Part shown: positions 12,834 to 27,300 of the stretch, piece by piece
Numbering within the stretch: the stretch's first letter is position 1
Layout: every line of letters starts with the position of its first letter
NCBI GenBank assembly: GCA_032173675.1
Contig: JAVKPL010005405.1
Location: 40,876-104,875, forward strand
DNA from: Gastrolobium villosum
Taxonomy: Eukaryota > Streptophyta > Magnoliopsida > Fabales > Fabaceae
DNA length: 64,000 nucleotides
Direction: 5' to 3'
Position numbers and translations under genes: made by a program
Notes under the pieces: generated by a model
Told to the model about the DNA's origin: nothing
What the model saw: only the letters and a program-made list of their open reading frames with translations
Databases searched by the model: none

Positions 12834-13085
12834 GTCAAGAATGGGATAATCCCTAACAAAATAATTGACTTTTCTTTTCTCTCTATTTTCAAACTAAGAA
12901 CCTTTCATTTCAGGGAGAATATAGTAAATGCACACGTAAACAACAAAGAAAAAGAAACAATTGTTTGAGTTGGTCTCAGCCCCTCGGATCCAAAAGAGCA
13001 TACTTTGAACATGAATATTTTATAGGACGCAGAACCTTTCATTTTGATGATAATTTTATTTTGGTTTTATAATACCATTAATTAA

Positions 13086-13275
13086 TGGCAAAAATGTTTA
13101 TCATTTTAAATGACACAATTTATATCCTTTTCATCTTACAAAGAGGTGAGACCCACATCTTTAATTTTTTTGTCAACTCTCTCTCTCCTTCTTATTTCTA
13201 TCTCTTTATCTTTCTTAAAATTTAAAATGATAGAACCTTACCTCCTTTAGACTGACACACACTTTATCCTTAATT
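13086..13275 (-). repeat. dispersed repeat family R-A, inverted copy
   Basis: The reverse complement of this segment repeats the block order seen at 2150-2350, including TCATTTTAAATGACACAA, CAAAGAGGTGAGACCCAC and TTTTTGTCAACTCTC. Confidence 0.6.
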
Positions 13276-14195
13276 AATTTATGTTGCTGAAATTGTGGGC
13301 TTTGTCGGTAGTTAATAGCTCTCTATAATTCCCACGTATGACCATAATTATGATTGTCATTTGTCAACATTGGATGTCTCTTCGGATGCCCACGTTCTGA
13401 AGCACCTTGCGGAGATAGAGGAATGGAAGAAAACAGGGCAAAAAATGACAGTTTCCTAATCCCATTCAACACGAAAGACGAAAGTGACTAGAGGAGAAAT
13501 AGTGGAACACCAACAAAAATTTTCTAGAAAATTACAGTAGGTAATGATTGCTACTTGATGTCTGCTTAGAGACACAATTTTGGGACATAATTACCGTCAT
13601 GGATTATCGCGCCCGAGGGGGAGGTATTTCCTTATAAAAACGACAAAAGAAAAATATGAAAGGAAACAATTATAAAAATAAAGGTAGTATAAATATAATT
13701 TTTATAATATTTAATAAAGTATATATCGAATAATCGTACATCAATAATACCCAAAATATTTTGTCACGATAAATGGTATTTGACAACGGATCATATGAGG
13801 CAATAAATTTTTGGTGTTATTATTACACCAAAAATTCAGTACATCCCATCAATAGAAATATATAGCAACCCTGATCTTGCTCTTGCTGTTGTTTTGAGCG
13901 GTCACTGAGGCTGTGGAGTTGTAAGTAAGAGTAATCATTTGATATACCAGAGCAAGTCCTCTGTTTTTAAACTCTGGGTTGCTTTTGTAATACCCACTGC
14001 ATTTTCTCATCTATATGTTACTTACAACCAAACATACACTTTATAAAAGTTATCTAAGTTTTCCTGTAAACTTTTTTTCCAACCAAACAATTTTTTTTTT
14101 TACATTTTCCTACCGATCTCACTTCTCACCCATTTCCCTATTCATAACATTTCCCTATTATTCATAATATTTCTCCTCAACCAAACGCCCCCTTA

Positions 14196-14686
14196 GGGAG
14201 CGTTTGGTAGAGGGGAAATTTTTTTAAATCCGGAAAATAATTATTACTGAAATATAGTGTGAAATATACTTGGTCTGGAATGTTAGTAAAAGATGTTTGG
14301 TATGTTAAAATTTTCTCGAGAATTTATGGTTTACTTCACTGAGTGTGTGTTTGGTTGGTTGTGAAATATTAGTGAGAATGTGAGGTTATTTTACGAAAAC
14401 GACCCCACTTTAATTGTACCAATCTGTTTACTATTTTTATAAAGGTTAATTTTGTCTATAAATTCACATCTCAATTTCCAGTTTCCCAGACAATGAAACA
14501 TTCCATCCAATTTATGAAATTTCACTTTTGGATATTGTACAACAAATTGCACATAACATGATTTTCCCGAAAATGTTTGGTGTCTGGAATTTTTTCTTTT
14601 TTGCTTTACCAAACATGGATTTGATATTTATCTAAGCATGCTTTTCTGGGGAACTAAAAAAAAAAAAACCTGGAACAAACGCCTCC
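14196..14686. mobile_element. MITE with TTA target duplication (PIF/Harbinger type)
   Basis: The element begins GGGAGCGTTTGGTAG and ends ACAAACGCCTCC, so the ends are imperfect inverted repeats. TTA flanks both sides (14193-14195 and 14687-14689), the target choice typical of PIF/Harbinger and Tourist-like MITEs. A second, oppositely facing terminus (CCAAACGCCCCC) ends directly at the same left TTA, suggesting two elements abut. There is no transposase. Confidence 0.7.
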
Positions 14687-15551
14687 TTAGTGAAAATGAA
14701 AATGGTTGAAGAGAAGTATTACATAAAAAATTGGGTAGGATATACTTTCCACCAAAAAAGTTTAACACATTTATAACCAACTTAATCAATTTCCATAAAT
14801 CTAATGGTTATAATTTATTGGATTTAATAATTATTTAATAAATGCAACCCAATAATTTCGAATAAATTATAACAGTTAGATTGACGTAAATCAACATTGA
14901 TTAGATTGGTTGGAAAGGTGGTAAACTTTTTTTGTGGTAAGTCTATCATTCCCCTAAAAAGTCAGGTAGTTTCTTTTCTTTTTTTCATTTTTTCATTTTT
15001 TTATTTTTTCATTTTTGGGTCAGTGAGGAAAGGGGGATGGGATAGGACTAGGAGAGACATGTAATTCATAGGGGTCAAACTTGTCCCTTTGTCTTCCGAG
15101 ACATTGGTAATTTCTATCTTTCATAGCAAGTTTAGGTGTTGATTTTTCATTATCGGATACCCAAATTAAAAATAGTTCTTAACTTAACCTTTCTTTTCCT
15201 TTTCTTTTCGTTTAGGTCAGTATGATCAAAATAGTGAGAAACTGTACTCTGAAACTTACTTGGGCCTTGCAGGCTCAAAGCTGGCAAAGTCAACTAACAG
15301 GCTCTAATTTTCAATGCCTATTTTTTAGGCTGGGCCTTCAGGACCAAGCCTTCAATTTCAGCCTATGCTCATCAACTCGGGCCGGGGAATTTAAACTTTT
15401 GGAAATTTCTCCTCCACATGTCATCTCCGTTGATAAAAAAAAAATACAGTAAAAATGGTTATTTTATTTTATTTTGTCTATTTTTTGCTGATTTGGTAAT
15501 TAAAGGGAAAAGAGAAAATACAAATTATGTCTATTATGTTAGTATATATAA

Positions 15552-15650
15552 TTTTTAATAAATTCAAAGATATCCTCCCACCATAACCGAAGACTAATCC
15601 CCATCGAGCATCGTTGGACCCTTTCGGGACGACTCTCCCAAATTCTTGTT
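15552..15650 (-). mobile_element. truncated SINE (family S2), 3' part
   Basis: The reverse complement matches the 3' half of the SINE at 20125-20309. Shared blocks are AAAGGGTCC, GGGGATTAGTCTTCGGTTA (against GGTGATTAGTCTTCGGTTA), GGAGGATA and TGAATTTATTA. The tRNA-like head is missing. Confidence 0.65.
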
Positions 15651-15839
15651 AGATCTGATGAAATATATATTATTTAGTTTGAGAATTTTGTTTTTGACAG
15701 TTACTTAAATGCAGATTGTGATGAGTTATTGTTGTGATTCATAGGTCTCTTTAGACGTTAAAATTGCGATTTTTGTTTTAACAATAGAATTTGAATATTT
15801 TGTGGAGTTGATTCATGATCTGCTTGTAAGTTAAAAATC

Positions 15840-16015
15840 AACATGCCAACGGGCCGGGCCGGACCATTTGTTTTTTATAAATGGGGCAAGACAGACTAAC
15901 ACTTAGACTCGTACTATGCTATCGGGTCGGGCAAAATTGAAATTTTTTGATATAGACTTGGGTTTTACGGGGTAAAGTTCGGCCCAACCAAGCCCACTTT
16001 CCACCCCTACTTACC
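15840..16015. mobile_element. probable hAT-like MITE relic
   Basis: This is a locally GC-rich segment beginning near GGGCCGGGCCGG and ending CCACCCCTAC. Related G/C-rich phrases recur near 32405-32600 and 35940-36110. Such termini are typical of plant hAT non-autonomous elements. The boundaries are not certain. Confidence 0.35.
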
Positions 16016-17249
16016 ACGCGTGCGAAAGGAGTTTGGTAGTGTTAGTACTATCTTAATATTCTCTCTTTATTGACTATTACCTTTAAAATCAAATGGCTTC
16101 CATAAGCAACTGTAACCTTGCTGCGCAGTATTCTCTTCTATTTGCTCCTGTCTTGTTTTGATAGTTGGTAAATTAGTTTATGATGAATTGACCTTCATGT
16201 CCTATAAAACATCATGCAGATCATTTGTTAATGTAACTGTGATTGCATTCATCGAATGAAGATTGGAGAATTATCTGTGATTGCTATATATATACTTGAT
16301 CCAATAAAGTCGTCTTTATTTTGTTTGTGTAAAAACCACTTTTCTTCCATTCAATGCAGTTCAAAGATGATGGAGTTCTGTTGAATAATAGTGAATCTGG
16401 GCCACCACATAAGAAATTGGCAAGATTAAGCCTTTACATGTTATCATCAAAACAATAGCTGGCACCCAAATTATTACACAAACATTTGAAGAAAATTTAA
16501 AATAAACGAAAATTTATTGGAGATAATGAATTTCATGACCAGCATTTGATCTCAGACGTGGCTAAAACTATTTTGTAGAATAGTTAATAATATAGGTGTT
16601 TTCTATATTTTTTATTTTAAAAGTTAAAAGTCTAAACACAAAATAAAAATAATTCATATATATTTTTTAAATTTGATTATAAAAACTAAAAAAATGTTAT
16701 AGTTTTTAAAATTATTTTTTCAAAACAGACCTTATCAAACAGATTTTTTATTTATTTTTTTTTCCTGAAAATAAAAAAACAATTTTTGGAAACAGAAATC
16801 AAACAGGGTCATTATTTCTGTTAATTTAAATAGAGCAAAGTTAACGATTACACTAATTTAACTTACGCCGTGATCTTTTAAAGACTAAGATGACGAATAT
16901 GAAAACTTATCATAAATTAATTTGGTAATTTATTTTTAAAAATGTGGCGGGTTGACAAGTTTGTGTTGGTTGAAACTTATTCGGTGATTTGAATATCTTT
17001 TAACACAATTCAATCGACAAACCTATACTTTATGATTGGCCCGTTCAGATAAATATCCATAATAAAAATTTTAGAGCCCAAGTTCGACGCGTTCGTTGTC
17101 CATATATTCGATTTGGGCAGATTGGATGTTGCGACTTTTCTTATTGTGGCCGAATGGCTAAATTTTAGACAATGACAAGTGAACAAATCACTATTCAATA
17201 AACGATTCTTAACAATAATAAAATTTAAACTCATATAGTCTATTTCTTG

Positions 17250-17425
17250 GGGTAGGATATTCTTACTACCAAAATCTTCTACTACCAACTCACTACCTAT
17301 CTAATCACCATTGAATCAATCTTTACTCTTTTTTCAAAAACTTTTTAGTATTCTCTCTCTTTGATTCAATGATAATTAGATAGGTAATAAGTTAGTAGTA
17401 TAAAATTTTGGTATTCTCCTGTTTC
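17250..17425. mobile_element. foldback (inverted-repeat) element
   Basis: The left arm includes TACCAAAATCTTCTACTACC and CTACCTATCTAATCACC, then ATTGAATCA. The right arm is its imperfect reverse complement (TGATTCAATGATAATTAG, ATAGGTAATAAGTTAGTAG, TTTTGGTATTCTCC). The arms are about 60-70 bp with a short T-rich loop. Structure only; no coding capacity. Confidence 0.65.
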
Positions 17426-17959
17426 TTTTGTTTGAGTTTGGCAATAAATGAGACCAAAATTATATCGGGTATGTGATTCGTAGCCTACCTTCCAGACCTT
17501 CGTGTAGGCACCTAACAAGTTATCTCTGATTAGTGTTTTAAAACTCTTGACTAGTCATTCACTCGATTGAAGTATTGAGTTATTAACTCAACCGAGTTCA
17601 ACTGAATTTACTATTCACATATTAAAAAAATATATAAACATGTTACTTATATTAAAAATTTACATCATAAAAAATTATCAAGGAGCTTTCAAAAATAAAT
17701 TGATTCTCAATAATAACAAATATTATATATTTCAAGGCTTCTAACTCTAGACTATATCCTAACATTGGATTAAAATTGCAATGTAAGCTAAATGTGTCTT
17801 TTATACCGTGACATAATATAGATAAACTAAATTATGCTAATTCAATAAACTAAAACGCTGCCTCTAATAGACGTTCTTCAAGACATCACAGACAAAATAT
17901 ACTTAATCAACATATCACTTTCGTTAGTTAAGTATCGTTAAAGGTACTTACTACTTAGT

Positions 17960-19170
17960 CCGACCCTTGACAATTCACACTAGTGGAACAAATTGTATAA
18001 GAAACGAACAAAATTCATAGATGATGACAACATACTTTTCTTATTTAAAAGATACTCGCATCTGCAACGGCCTGGATAACCATGAATTTGTCTCTCTGAA
18101 TTTTTTGCCCTGATGCTGATGTTAAACAACTATCCAGAGATTACCAAGTTCAAATTTTCAAATCAGCCAAAGAACACCGATTCAATTGAAAGAATCAAAT
18201 TATAATACTCCCTATTTGGTTCTATTTATATTTTAACCAATAATCTTGAATTTGAATCCGGGATAGATACGGATACATCACTCCAAAAGTTCGTTATACT
18301 GTGTAGCGATAAATTACTTAGTTGTTCATCCAACCAATTGGGCTACATGTGTCAACACGTCCCCTCACACGAGAGCCCATTGGGATAAAATTTATTGTTG
18401 ACGTGGCATTTTTTTTTGTCCAAAAATGATAAAATGGTCATTGTTCCTGACAATTCACACTAGTGGAACAAATTGTATAAGAAACGAACAAAATTCATAG
18501 ATGATGACAACATTTTATTTTCTTAATTTTAATATAAAATTTTAAATAAGAGTTATTTTAAAATAAAAAATGGATAACCATGAATTTGTCTCTATGAATT
18601 TTTTGTAAAACATTTTGTTAAAAAACAAGTTTCAAACCAATTAAACTACCCAATCAGATTACCAAGCCAAATTTTCATATCCAAATAAACAATTCAATTG
18701 AAAGAATCAAATTATAATACTCCCTATTTGGCCTTTTATATAATTTAAGTCACTAATCTGTAAGTTTGAAGCACGTGATGAAAATTTTCAGTGGTTATAT
18801 TAAAATATATTTTCTTGAAAATTTTAATATAAAATTTTAAATGAGAGTTATTTTAAAATAAAAAATGGAACTGAAGTTTGTGATATATCTTTTCATTGTA
18901 AAACATTTTGTTAAAAAGAAAAAGTTTCAAACCAATTAAACTACCCAATCATGCATGCGTAATGCCGAATGTTCATATCCAAATAAACAATTCTAGATTA
19001 GGGTGACTCACTTCCACTATGAGACAATCTGAGTGGCCTTTTGATATAATTAGATGAAGAGTCACTAATAGCTGTACAGTTTCAAGCACGTGATGAAAAT
19101 TTTCAGTGGTTGAACTTAATATATATTTTTTAAAGATGAAAATCTTAATAAATAGTAGACAATATTGACT
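17960..19170. repeat. nested direct duplications
   Basis: A 65-bp block starting GACAATTCACACTAGTGG occurs at about 17969 and 18450. AATTGAAAGAATCAAATTAT plus CTCCCTATTTGG occurs at about 18186 and 18699. AGAGTTATTTTAAAATAAAA occurs near 18548 and 18845. CAAACCAATTAAACTACCC occurs near 18634 and 18930. GCACGTGATGAAAATTTTCA occurs near 18771 and 19086. The blocks overlap, indicating at least two rounds of local duplication. Confidence 0.8.
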
Positions 19171-19540
19171 TTCATGCATGTAATAAAAATCTAAAAAATG
19201 CATAGTCAGGCAATAGGTCAGGGTAAAAATATTTAAGAATAGCTTTTGTGATTACTAAGTTTGTAGCATTAACCCGAAAATAGGACCATATATTATTCGG
19301 TATTCTTTTTATCAAATATAATAAAGCATAATATTTTTATACTACTCTTCCCAAAAAATTTATATCATGTTAAATGATATTCCTTTTCCCTTTTTTTATT
19401 TTATTTTTTCGACAAGGAATATGTATCCGGAACAAAGCAAATGAGCTCCAATAACCCACGTTGTTGAACAGTCTGCATCAGCATTGGCTAGTGACGGAGA
19501 GAAAGCATAATTTGTTGCGCTATATCTACACTATCTATTT

Positions 19541-19645
19541 ATGCGTTTAGTCTAGTGAATGAACATTACTAATTAATGAATGAGAATAGGATGCGTTTAG
19601 TCTAGTGATGAATGAACATTACTAATTAATGAATGAGAATAGGAT
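19541..19645. repeat. tandem duplication, unit about 52 bp
   Basis: Two copies of a unit starting ATGCGTTTAGTCTAGTG and containing AACATTACTAATTAATGAAT. They differ only by a short TGA indel. Confidence 0.9.
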
Positions 19646-20124
19646 GCTTAACAAGATGCTTAGATGATCGATTGTCGTTCAGATGGGGCAAGAGCTTACA
19701 GAGGTTTAATACATCCTTAGAAGGAGGTCAAGCGGACAAAATGAGGCCAAAAAATTTGGATGACAATTTCCCAATTCATTTGTTTGTAGCTGTAAATCTT
19801 TAGTTGTGAGTTTTTTTCTTGAGATAAAATTATTTTTTAAGATTCAAAATAATATTATTTTAGAATTTGAAAAAAAATATGATAGAGTATTTTTAGAATT
19901 TTTTTTCTTACAACATGAATTTTTTCAAATGCTCTGTATCCAATAAATTAAAAAATATATATTTTATTACAAAAGTATACATTAGAAAAATGTCCTAAGA
20001 ATATTATTATTCACATATTCATAAATTATTTTTTTAATTTTAATTTTACAATTTATAATGATAAAAATATTTGAAAAATTAATTCTTTGTCAAAACATAT
20101 TTATAGGTAGAGTTATGAGATATA

Positions 20125-20309
20125 ACCAAACTCCTTTGGCACATATGGTAAGGAGTCTGAGCCCCTTAACCAGAGGTCTCAAGTTTGAATCATAGGAATG
20201 GAAAAAAAAAGGATTTGGGAAAGCCACCACTGAAAGGGTCCGATAGTGCTTGACGGTGATTAGTCTTCGGTTACGGCTGGAGGATACATTTGAATTTATT
20301 AAAAAAAAA
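20125..20309 (+). mobile_element. SINE (family S2) with poly(A) tail and target duplication
   Basis: The element begins ACCAAACTCCTTTGGC and has an A-box-like TATGGTAAGGAGTC and a B-box-like CAAGTTTGAATC. It has a unique body and ends in a pure A-run. It is flanked by a perfect 14-bp direct repeat AGTTATGAGATATA (20111-20124 and 20310-20323). This is the structure expected of a LINE-mobilised, Pol III-derived SINE. A truncated relative lies at 15552-15650. Confidence 0.85.
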
Positions 20310-20689
20310 AGTTATGAGATATATAATGAAAGAATACAGGTTCAAACCGAAAATACTTGTTATTTGGGGGAGGATTTTTTTTATTTTTTTTGTTATATGG
20401 GGGAGGAATTTTTAATTCAAGGGTAAGACTTATAAATTTTACTCCTCATCTTTGTCATTGATTTCCAATTATTTAATGGTTATTATTTATTTGAACTTAA
20501 TAATTAATTAATTGGTATATGGAGGGATCTTTTTTTTGGTAAACAATGGAGGGATCTTTTAACTCTGTAAGGCTTACAAGTCTTACTCTTCAACATAGCC
20601 GTTGATTTTCATCCATTTAACGGTTTTATTTATTTGAATTTAATAATTAATAAATTGGTATAACTTTCTTTCTCCCTCTTTCTCCCTCT

Positions 20690-22111
<1,422 letters not shown>

Positions 22112-22189
22112 AATGATTTTTCATGTTACTGGATCTAAACTTTGGTTCGGTAAAAAAATTATAACTATGTAATCTGGGTAGATTGTTTA

Positions 22190-22790
22190 AGGGATTTTAT
22201 TTTTCCGTTATTGGAAATTTGCCTAATGCTATAACATCGTTAGATTATAATCTCATCTAACGGTGGAGATTTGTGGGATAAAATAAATTCTTTTATCCTT
22301 TCTTTCTTTCATGGTTTCCCTCCATTTCTCTCTCCTCCCTTACGAAGACGTATCTTTGTTTTGACTTGTGAAAATTTCTTCTTGTAATTCCCCTCGCTGG
22401 TGTTAATACATCACATGGACATTGAATAATTTGTTTTTAATAACCAAATTTCGAAGAAGATCATGATTTTCATCTCTCTCAAGTGTGAAAGAGGCCGTCA
22501 TGGTTGCAAGGCAAATGTAGTGTTTCCTCCAGTTGAAATTGATTGTGAAGATAGTTGGATTATGTTGAACAAGGTACTATACCTTAGCACTTCCTCCCTT
22601 CCATGATTTCAAAATTATTGTTGGGATTTTTTTTCCTTTTTTCTGTTATTGGAAATTTAAAATGTTATAAAGAGAAAGAGGAGGAAAAAGAAAGGGTGGG
22701 AGGCAGTGAGAGAAAGAAAAAGATAAAAAGGGTTATTTTAATCCGCAAATCTTCACCGTTGGATGAAATTATAATCTAACGATGTTGAGA
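22190..22790. mobile_element. foldback element with possible captured gene fragment
   Basis: The left arm at about 22230-22310 (AACATCGTTAGATTATAATC, then AACGGTGGAGATTTG) pairs imperfectly with the right arm at about 22720-22787. The interior is not repeat-like. On the plus strand it reads from the ATG at 22464 as a Cys-containing peptide starting MIFISLKCERGRHGCKANVV, and runs up to a GT that could be a splice donor near 22573. I do not recognise the source gene with confidence. Confidence 0.5.
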
Positions 22791-22937
22791 GAGGTAGACA
22801 GAATAATCTATCCTTAAAAAAATGATAGTTGTGTTAGAAATATGATTTAATATATAAAATCATTCATACATCTTCATAATCGCTTAAGGTTTTTAGGTTA
22901 AAATAATTCACAACGAATATATATATTAAAACTTTTG

Positions 22938-22938
22938 A

Positions 22939-22988
<50 letters not shown>
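22938..22988. repeat. (TA)n microsatellite
   Basis: A TA run of about 45 bp. Another lies at 23583-23615, beside a short inverted-repeat segment with GATTGGATCGAATCGGATTT-type sequence. Confidence 0.85.
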
Positions 22989-22991
<3 letters not shown>

Positions 22992-23579
22992 TATATATAT
23001 TTATCTCTGTTTATCCAAAAACTACGTTGTTTTGTTTATTTATTTCTTATATTAATTGATTCACTTTTGAATTGTTATGATTCTTTTTTTCTCTCTCTTC
23101 CTTTATCATCATTGATCCATCTTTCTATGGTTATGATTTAGTAGCCGGAGATAAAATTATCTTAAGCATCTTGAGAAACGATGAGCCCTATATTATATAT
23201 ATATGTGTGTGGGATAAATATTTCTATAACCACTTTAGATAAGGTTATCTATAGCTACCATATTATAATTTTTTTTTTGAAAGTAAAAAATGATAATTTG
23301 ACTTTTTGTTGTACAATGCTTTTGGATTGCACAATAATCATCATACAAAACTTACGAAGCCGATACATATAAAAGATATGTTATTTGCCAAATAATCATC
23401 ATAAAAATATTAGGGTTTTCAAAAAACTGAAAACCGATCCAATCTAATTGGATTGGATCGAATCGGATTTGGGAAAAAATTCAAACCGAATGAATAATTA
23501 CATAATTAAACCGAAGGGGTTTGATCGGATGATTTTTACTTCCAAAATCGATCCAATCCAGACCGCGAACACCCTTAGT

Positions 23580-23617
<38 letters not shown>

Positions 23618-24352
23618 CCTATCTCTTTTTCTGTCTACCTTTAACTATTACTCTACAATACCATTAGATCAGAATCTCAACTAATCTTTATCTTTCTCTC
23701 TCCTCTTGAGATTGTGATCTAACGGAGTTGAAGAACGGTAGACAAAGATAGACAAAAAAAAATGATAGGTAGAATAACATATACTTTATTTTTTAATATA
23801 CAACTTTATTTTTGTTAAAAAAAGATTAAAAGGGACTAAAAAAAGTATCATTTATTTGAATTAACAGCCAGCTGAAAGTATGGGAAAAAGGAAGAATAGT
23901 GGAGTTCAATAATTACTTAAGTTCATTGAATTTGAAGAAGGCCTTTATCAAGCACTGCATCATACTCAATACAGTACACACAAGCATAGTAGCATACGAC
24001 AAATATCGCCCCTAAAATTATGGCGCACTTATCACCACAATCATGGGTTGGGAAGTGGGGACAAATATCTTAGAACTACCTAGGAATGATCTTTGTGGAC
24101 CATACAAATTTAGCCATGACAAACTAATCAGGAAGAACAAATTAAAACATCTTTTTCCATCAACTTCATATATTCGATATCCATCAACTTCAGCTTGTAC
24201 TCAATTTGTGCCTTAATTAATGTGCAATTTGTTCAAACAAGTACCTATCTAATCACAAGAGTTACTATTATCTGAATATATATCAACGAGAGGGATTGCA
24301 TGTTTGGCGGATGATTATACAATGTAAGCAATGCCCTTGTTCAATTCATCGA

Positions 24353-27300
24353 TCATTTTGGAGTTTTTAAAGATTCTACTTGATATTTTCCACGTGGTCC
24401 TCTCAATCTAATGAAGAGCCTGTATTCATCGAAGGTCATGGCAGTGTAGAGTGCAGGTCTATCAGGCTCTACCAGCTCTTTTGCAGGCTCTATTGGTATG
24501 TCACTTTTGGGGTTGTAGAAGAACGCTAGGGAAACTCTCTCTTTATTTGGATTTACTATCACTCTGTGCTCTACACTCTTGTAGATTGCATTGCTTAGTA
24601 CCTTGTCAAACACAAAACAAACAAATCATGACTTTCATATTGATAAGTTACTAAAGATCTTGAACTTAAACTAGAAGTAACATCGTCATGCAAACATAAA
24701 TAGAGGTAAAGATCTACGTTAATACCTTATAATACCACGGAATTGCTTAAGCAAATATGCATTTAAGTATTTCATGGTAGTGCTCATTAAGAATGAATAA
24801 CATGAATTTCTTTTTAGGAGCAAGCAAATATGCATTTAAGTATTTCATGGTAGTGCTCATTAAGAATAAAAATAAAAATAGATATGCAAATAAGCACCTA
24901 GTGAGTGCATAAGTATTATTCCTTCCATGAAGAAAAAAGAAGAAGATTAATAAGAAGAAAAATCATTATCATGCGGTTGTGGGCAGCCAACTTATTCTTC
25001 TTCTTTTTTTCTTCATGGAAGGAATAATACTCATGCACTCACTAGGTGCTTATTTGCATATCTATTTTTATTTTTACATAGTACATAAGAGAATTAAGTT
25101 AATCAATCAACTATATTTTTTTTAATTAGAATATACACTATACAAAATCAGGATAGATTCCTTCTATATTTTAAAACCCCAATTTATATCTAAACTGTAG
25201 TCTTTTAGTTGAAGTATTTAGTTCTCAATTATTGGAGTGTGCTCTAACCTTATTTAATCAACATATTTTAAAAAACTTCATCTTGCTAAATGTTCTGAGG
25301 TGAACACCAATGTCTAGCGTAGAGGCTAGTAATTATATTTACGGAGCAAGTAGAAGAGATTACTGGCACTAATGATCCAACATCTCTAGCCAAGTTTCGT
25401 TAGGTAAACAATAAAAGGGTGGGTGTATCTATAGCTCTTGGGGCATTAGATTCTAAGGGTGAGTAATATGAATTGTTCCGACTCTCTAAAGGTACTGTAG
25501 CTGTATATATACAGTCTCTTGGGAGCGGTATATATACTGTAGCACCATTAAGTGGGAAGACCAAAGTCATTCCTCGGGCGGGTCTCTTCGGTCCTGGACA
25601 GACCGTATTGCTATACCATATGGTATGCGCTCAGAGATAGTGTATATCAACTGTATACTAGGCTTATAGCCGAGGTTCCAATCACTGTGCACAAGCAATA
25701 GGCTTATAGCCAAGGAGTGATGTGTGCACAATGTGGGTAGTATTAGGTAATAAGTCAAAAGTATTTACCTGGGGTTCTTGAGCTCTTATTTATAGGATTA
25801 CCTTCCTAGACTGGGCCCTCTGAGCTTCCCTAATGTAACTCCATTTCTGTTAAGATGTCATCCTCATTTTGTGCCATGTAGCTATTTAAAACTATAGTTA
25901 TTTAAAGCTGTTGGGATGCTTAAGAATCTCTCTTAGTGGATTCTCTGTTATGTAGTTTGGATATGATATTCATGGAACCGTGGAAATATTTTACAAGGCG
26001 CAATGTGTTGTCTTTTGAACATTGTTAAAGATTCAATTATTTACTAGTCATATTGTATATGATTGGTAGATCATTGGTCGTAGCTTTTTATGTGATGAGG
26101 GTATAATTGGTCACTACAACTAATGGGAACAGAACTTACAGTCACAAACCTAGAAAGGTAAAAGCAAAATCGAGCTTGTAATATAAAATCATTTATTGAG
26201 AAATGTCATGCCAATAAACAAACGACCTTATCGTTAACCCGTGTGGCCATTTAATAGGACAAATGTTTATCCACTTTATGTGTGCGCGCTGATTGTGCAA
26301 TAGTGAAAGAACATTCTTTATAATAAAGATCTCAATCAATCAAATTAAACCCATCTTGACGAGGATAATGATATTTCTACACGTACCAACATACATCCTA
26401 TTTACACTTTGTTTATTTGAGTAAGAAAAGATAGAAAAATATATATTAAAATGTGTGTTTTACTTTGTATTATTATTATTTGAAAAAGGATATATATAAT
26501 AATATATAAAAATAATGTAATGAAATTGATGTCCAAGTATCATCAGTTCATCACCCCACCCCCTATCTAGCTAGTTGATCCCACGTACTTCATGTCCTAA
26601 ACCATTCCAACGTCAGAGGTATAAACTAAAAAATATAATTAAGAATATCTCGCTTCTACCCAAAAATAAATAAAATTAAACATGAAATAAGATATGTGCT
26701 CAGAAACATTGTAAGGCCACATCCATCCAAAAATATGACGAAGAACAGAAATAAAAATAAAATAAAATAAACGCCTCATCAACTTGTGTGTCCCCTCCAT
26801 GTGACAGATTCATGTATCATGCATGAATGAATGAATGAATGAATTTCCAAATTCCAACCAAACATTCTCTATAAGGATAATTGAGAGAGAGATTATTGAC
26901 CTGTATTTGGTCACCAATATTGACAACAAAGGCATGGGGAGCAGGCTTCACCGTAATCCAATTGTCACCTCTGCGAACTTGAAGACCATGGACTTGGTCA
27001 TCTGGAAGCAAGAGTGTCATGCCTCCTGGATCTGAATGCGATGATAGACCCAGAGTCAACTCTGGCTTTGGACATTTTGGGTAAAAATTCACCCTCAGGC
27101 ATGCACCAATGTCTTCACCTCCAAAAGCATTCTGAAGATAATCCTCTTCCAATCCTAGGTTTATGGACATAACCTTCATCAACCTCCCACATAACTTCAC
27201 CAACTCTCTCCCATACTCATCAAACACTTCCCTGCATTCAATTTATTTTTTATCCTTGTTATGTTACATACACAAGAAGGGTCGGCTTCGCTCAACTGTA

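Larger units (their letters stand above)
10220..14190. other. gene-free intergenic DNA
   Basis: I find no gene. The stretch contains AT-rich DNA, a possible tRNA-like SINE relic at about 11765-11850, a tandem duplication at 12564-12833, an inverted copy of repeat family R-A at about 13086-13275 and a small palindrome near 13810-13840. Confidence 0.6.
14690..20100. other. gene-free intergenic DNA with TE relics
   Basis: No supportable gene. It holds hAT-like GGGCCGGGCC-rich relics (about 15250-16015), a truncated SINE (15552-15650), a foldback element (about 17250-17425), nested direct duplications (about 17960-19170) and a 50-bp tandem duplication (19541-19645). Confidence 0.6.
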
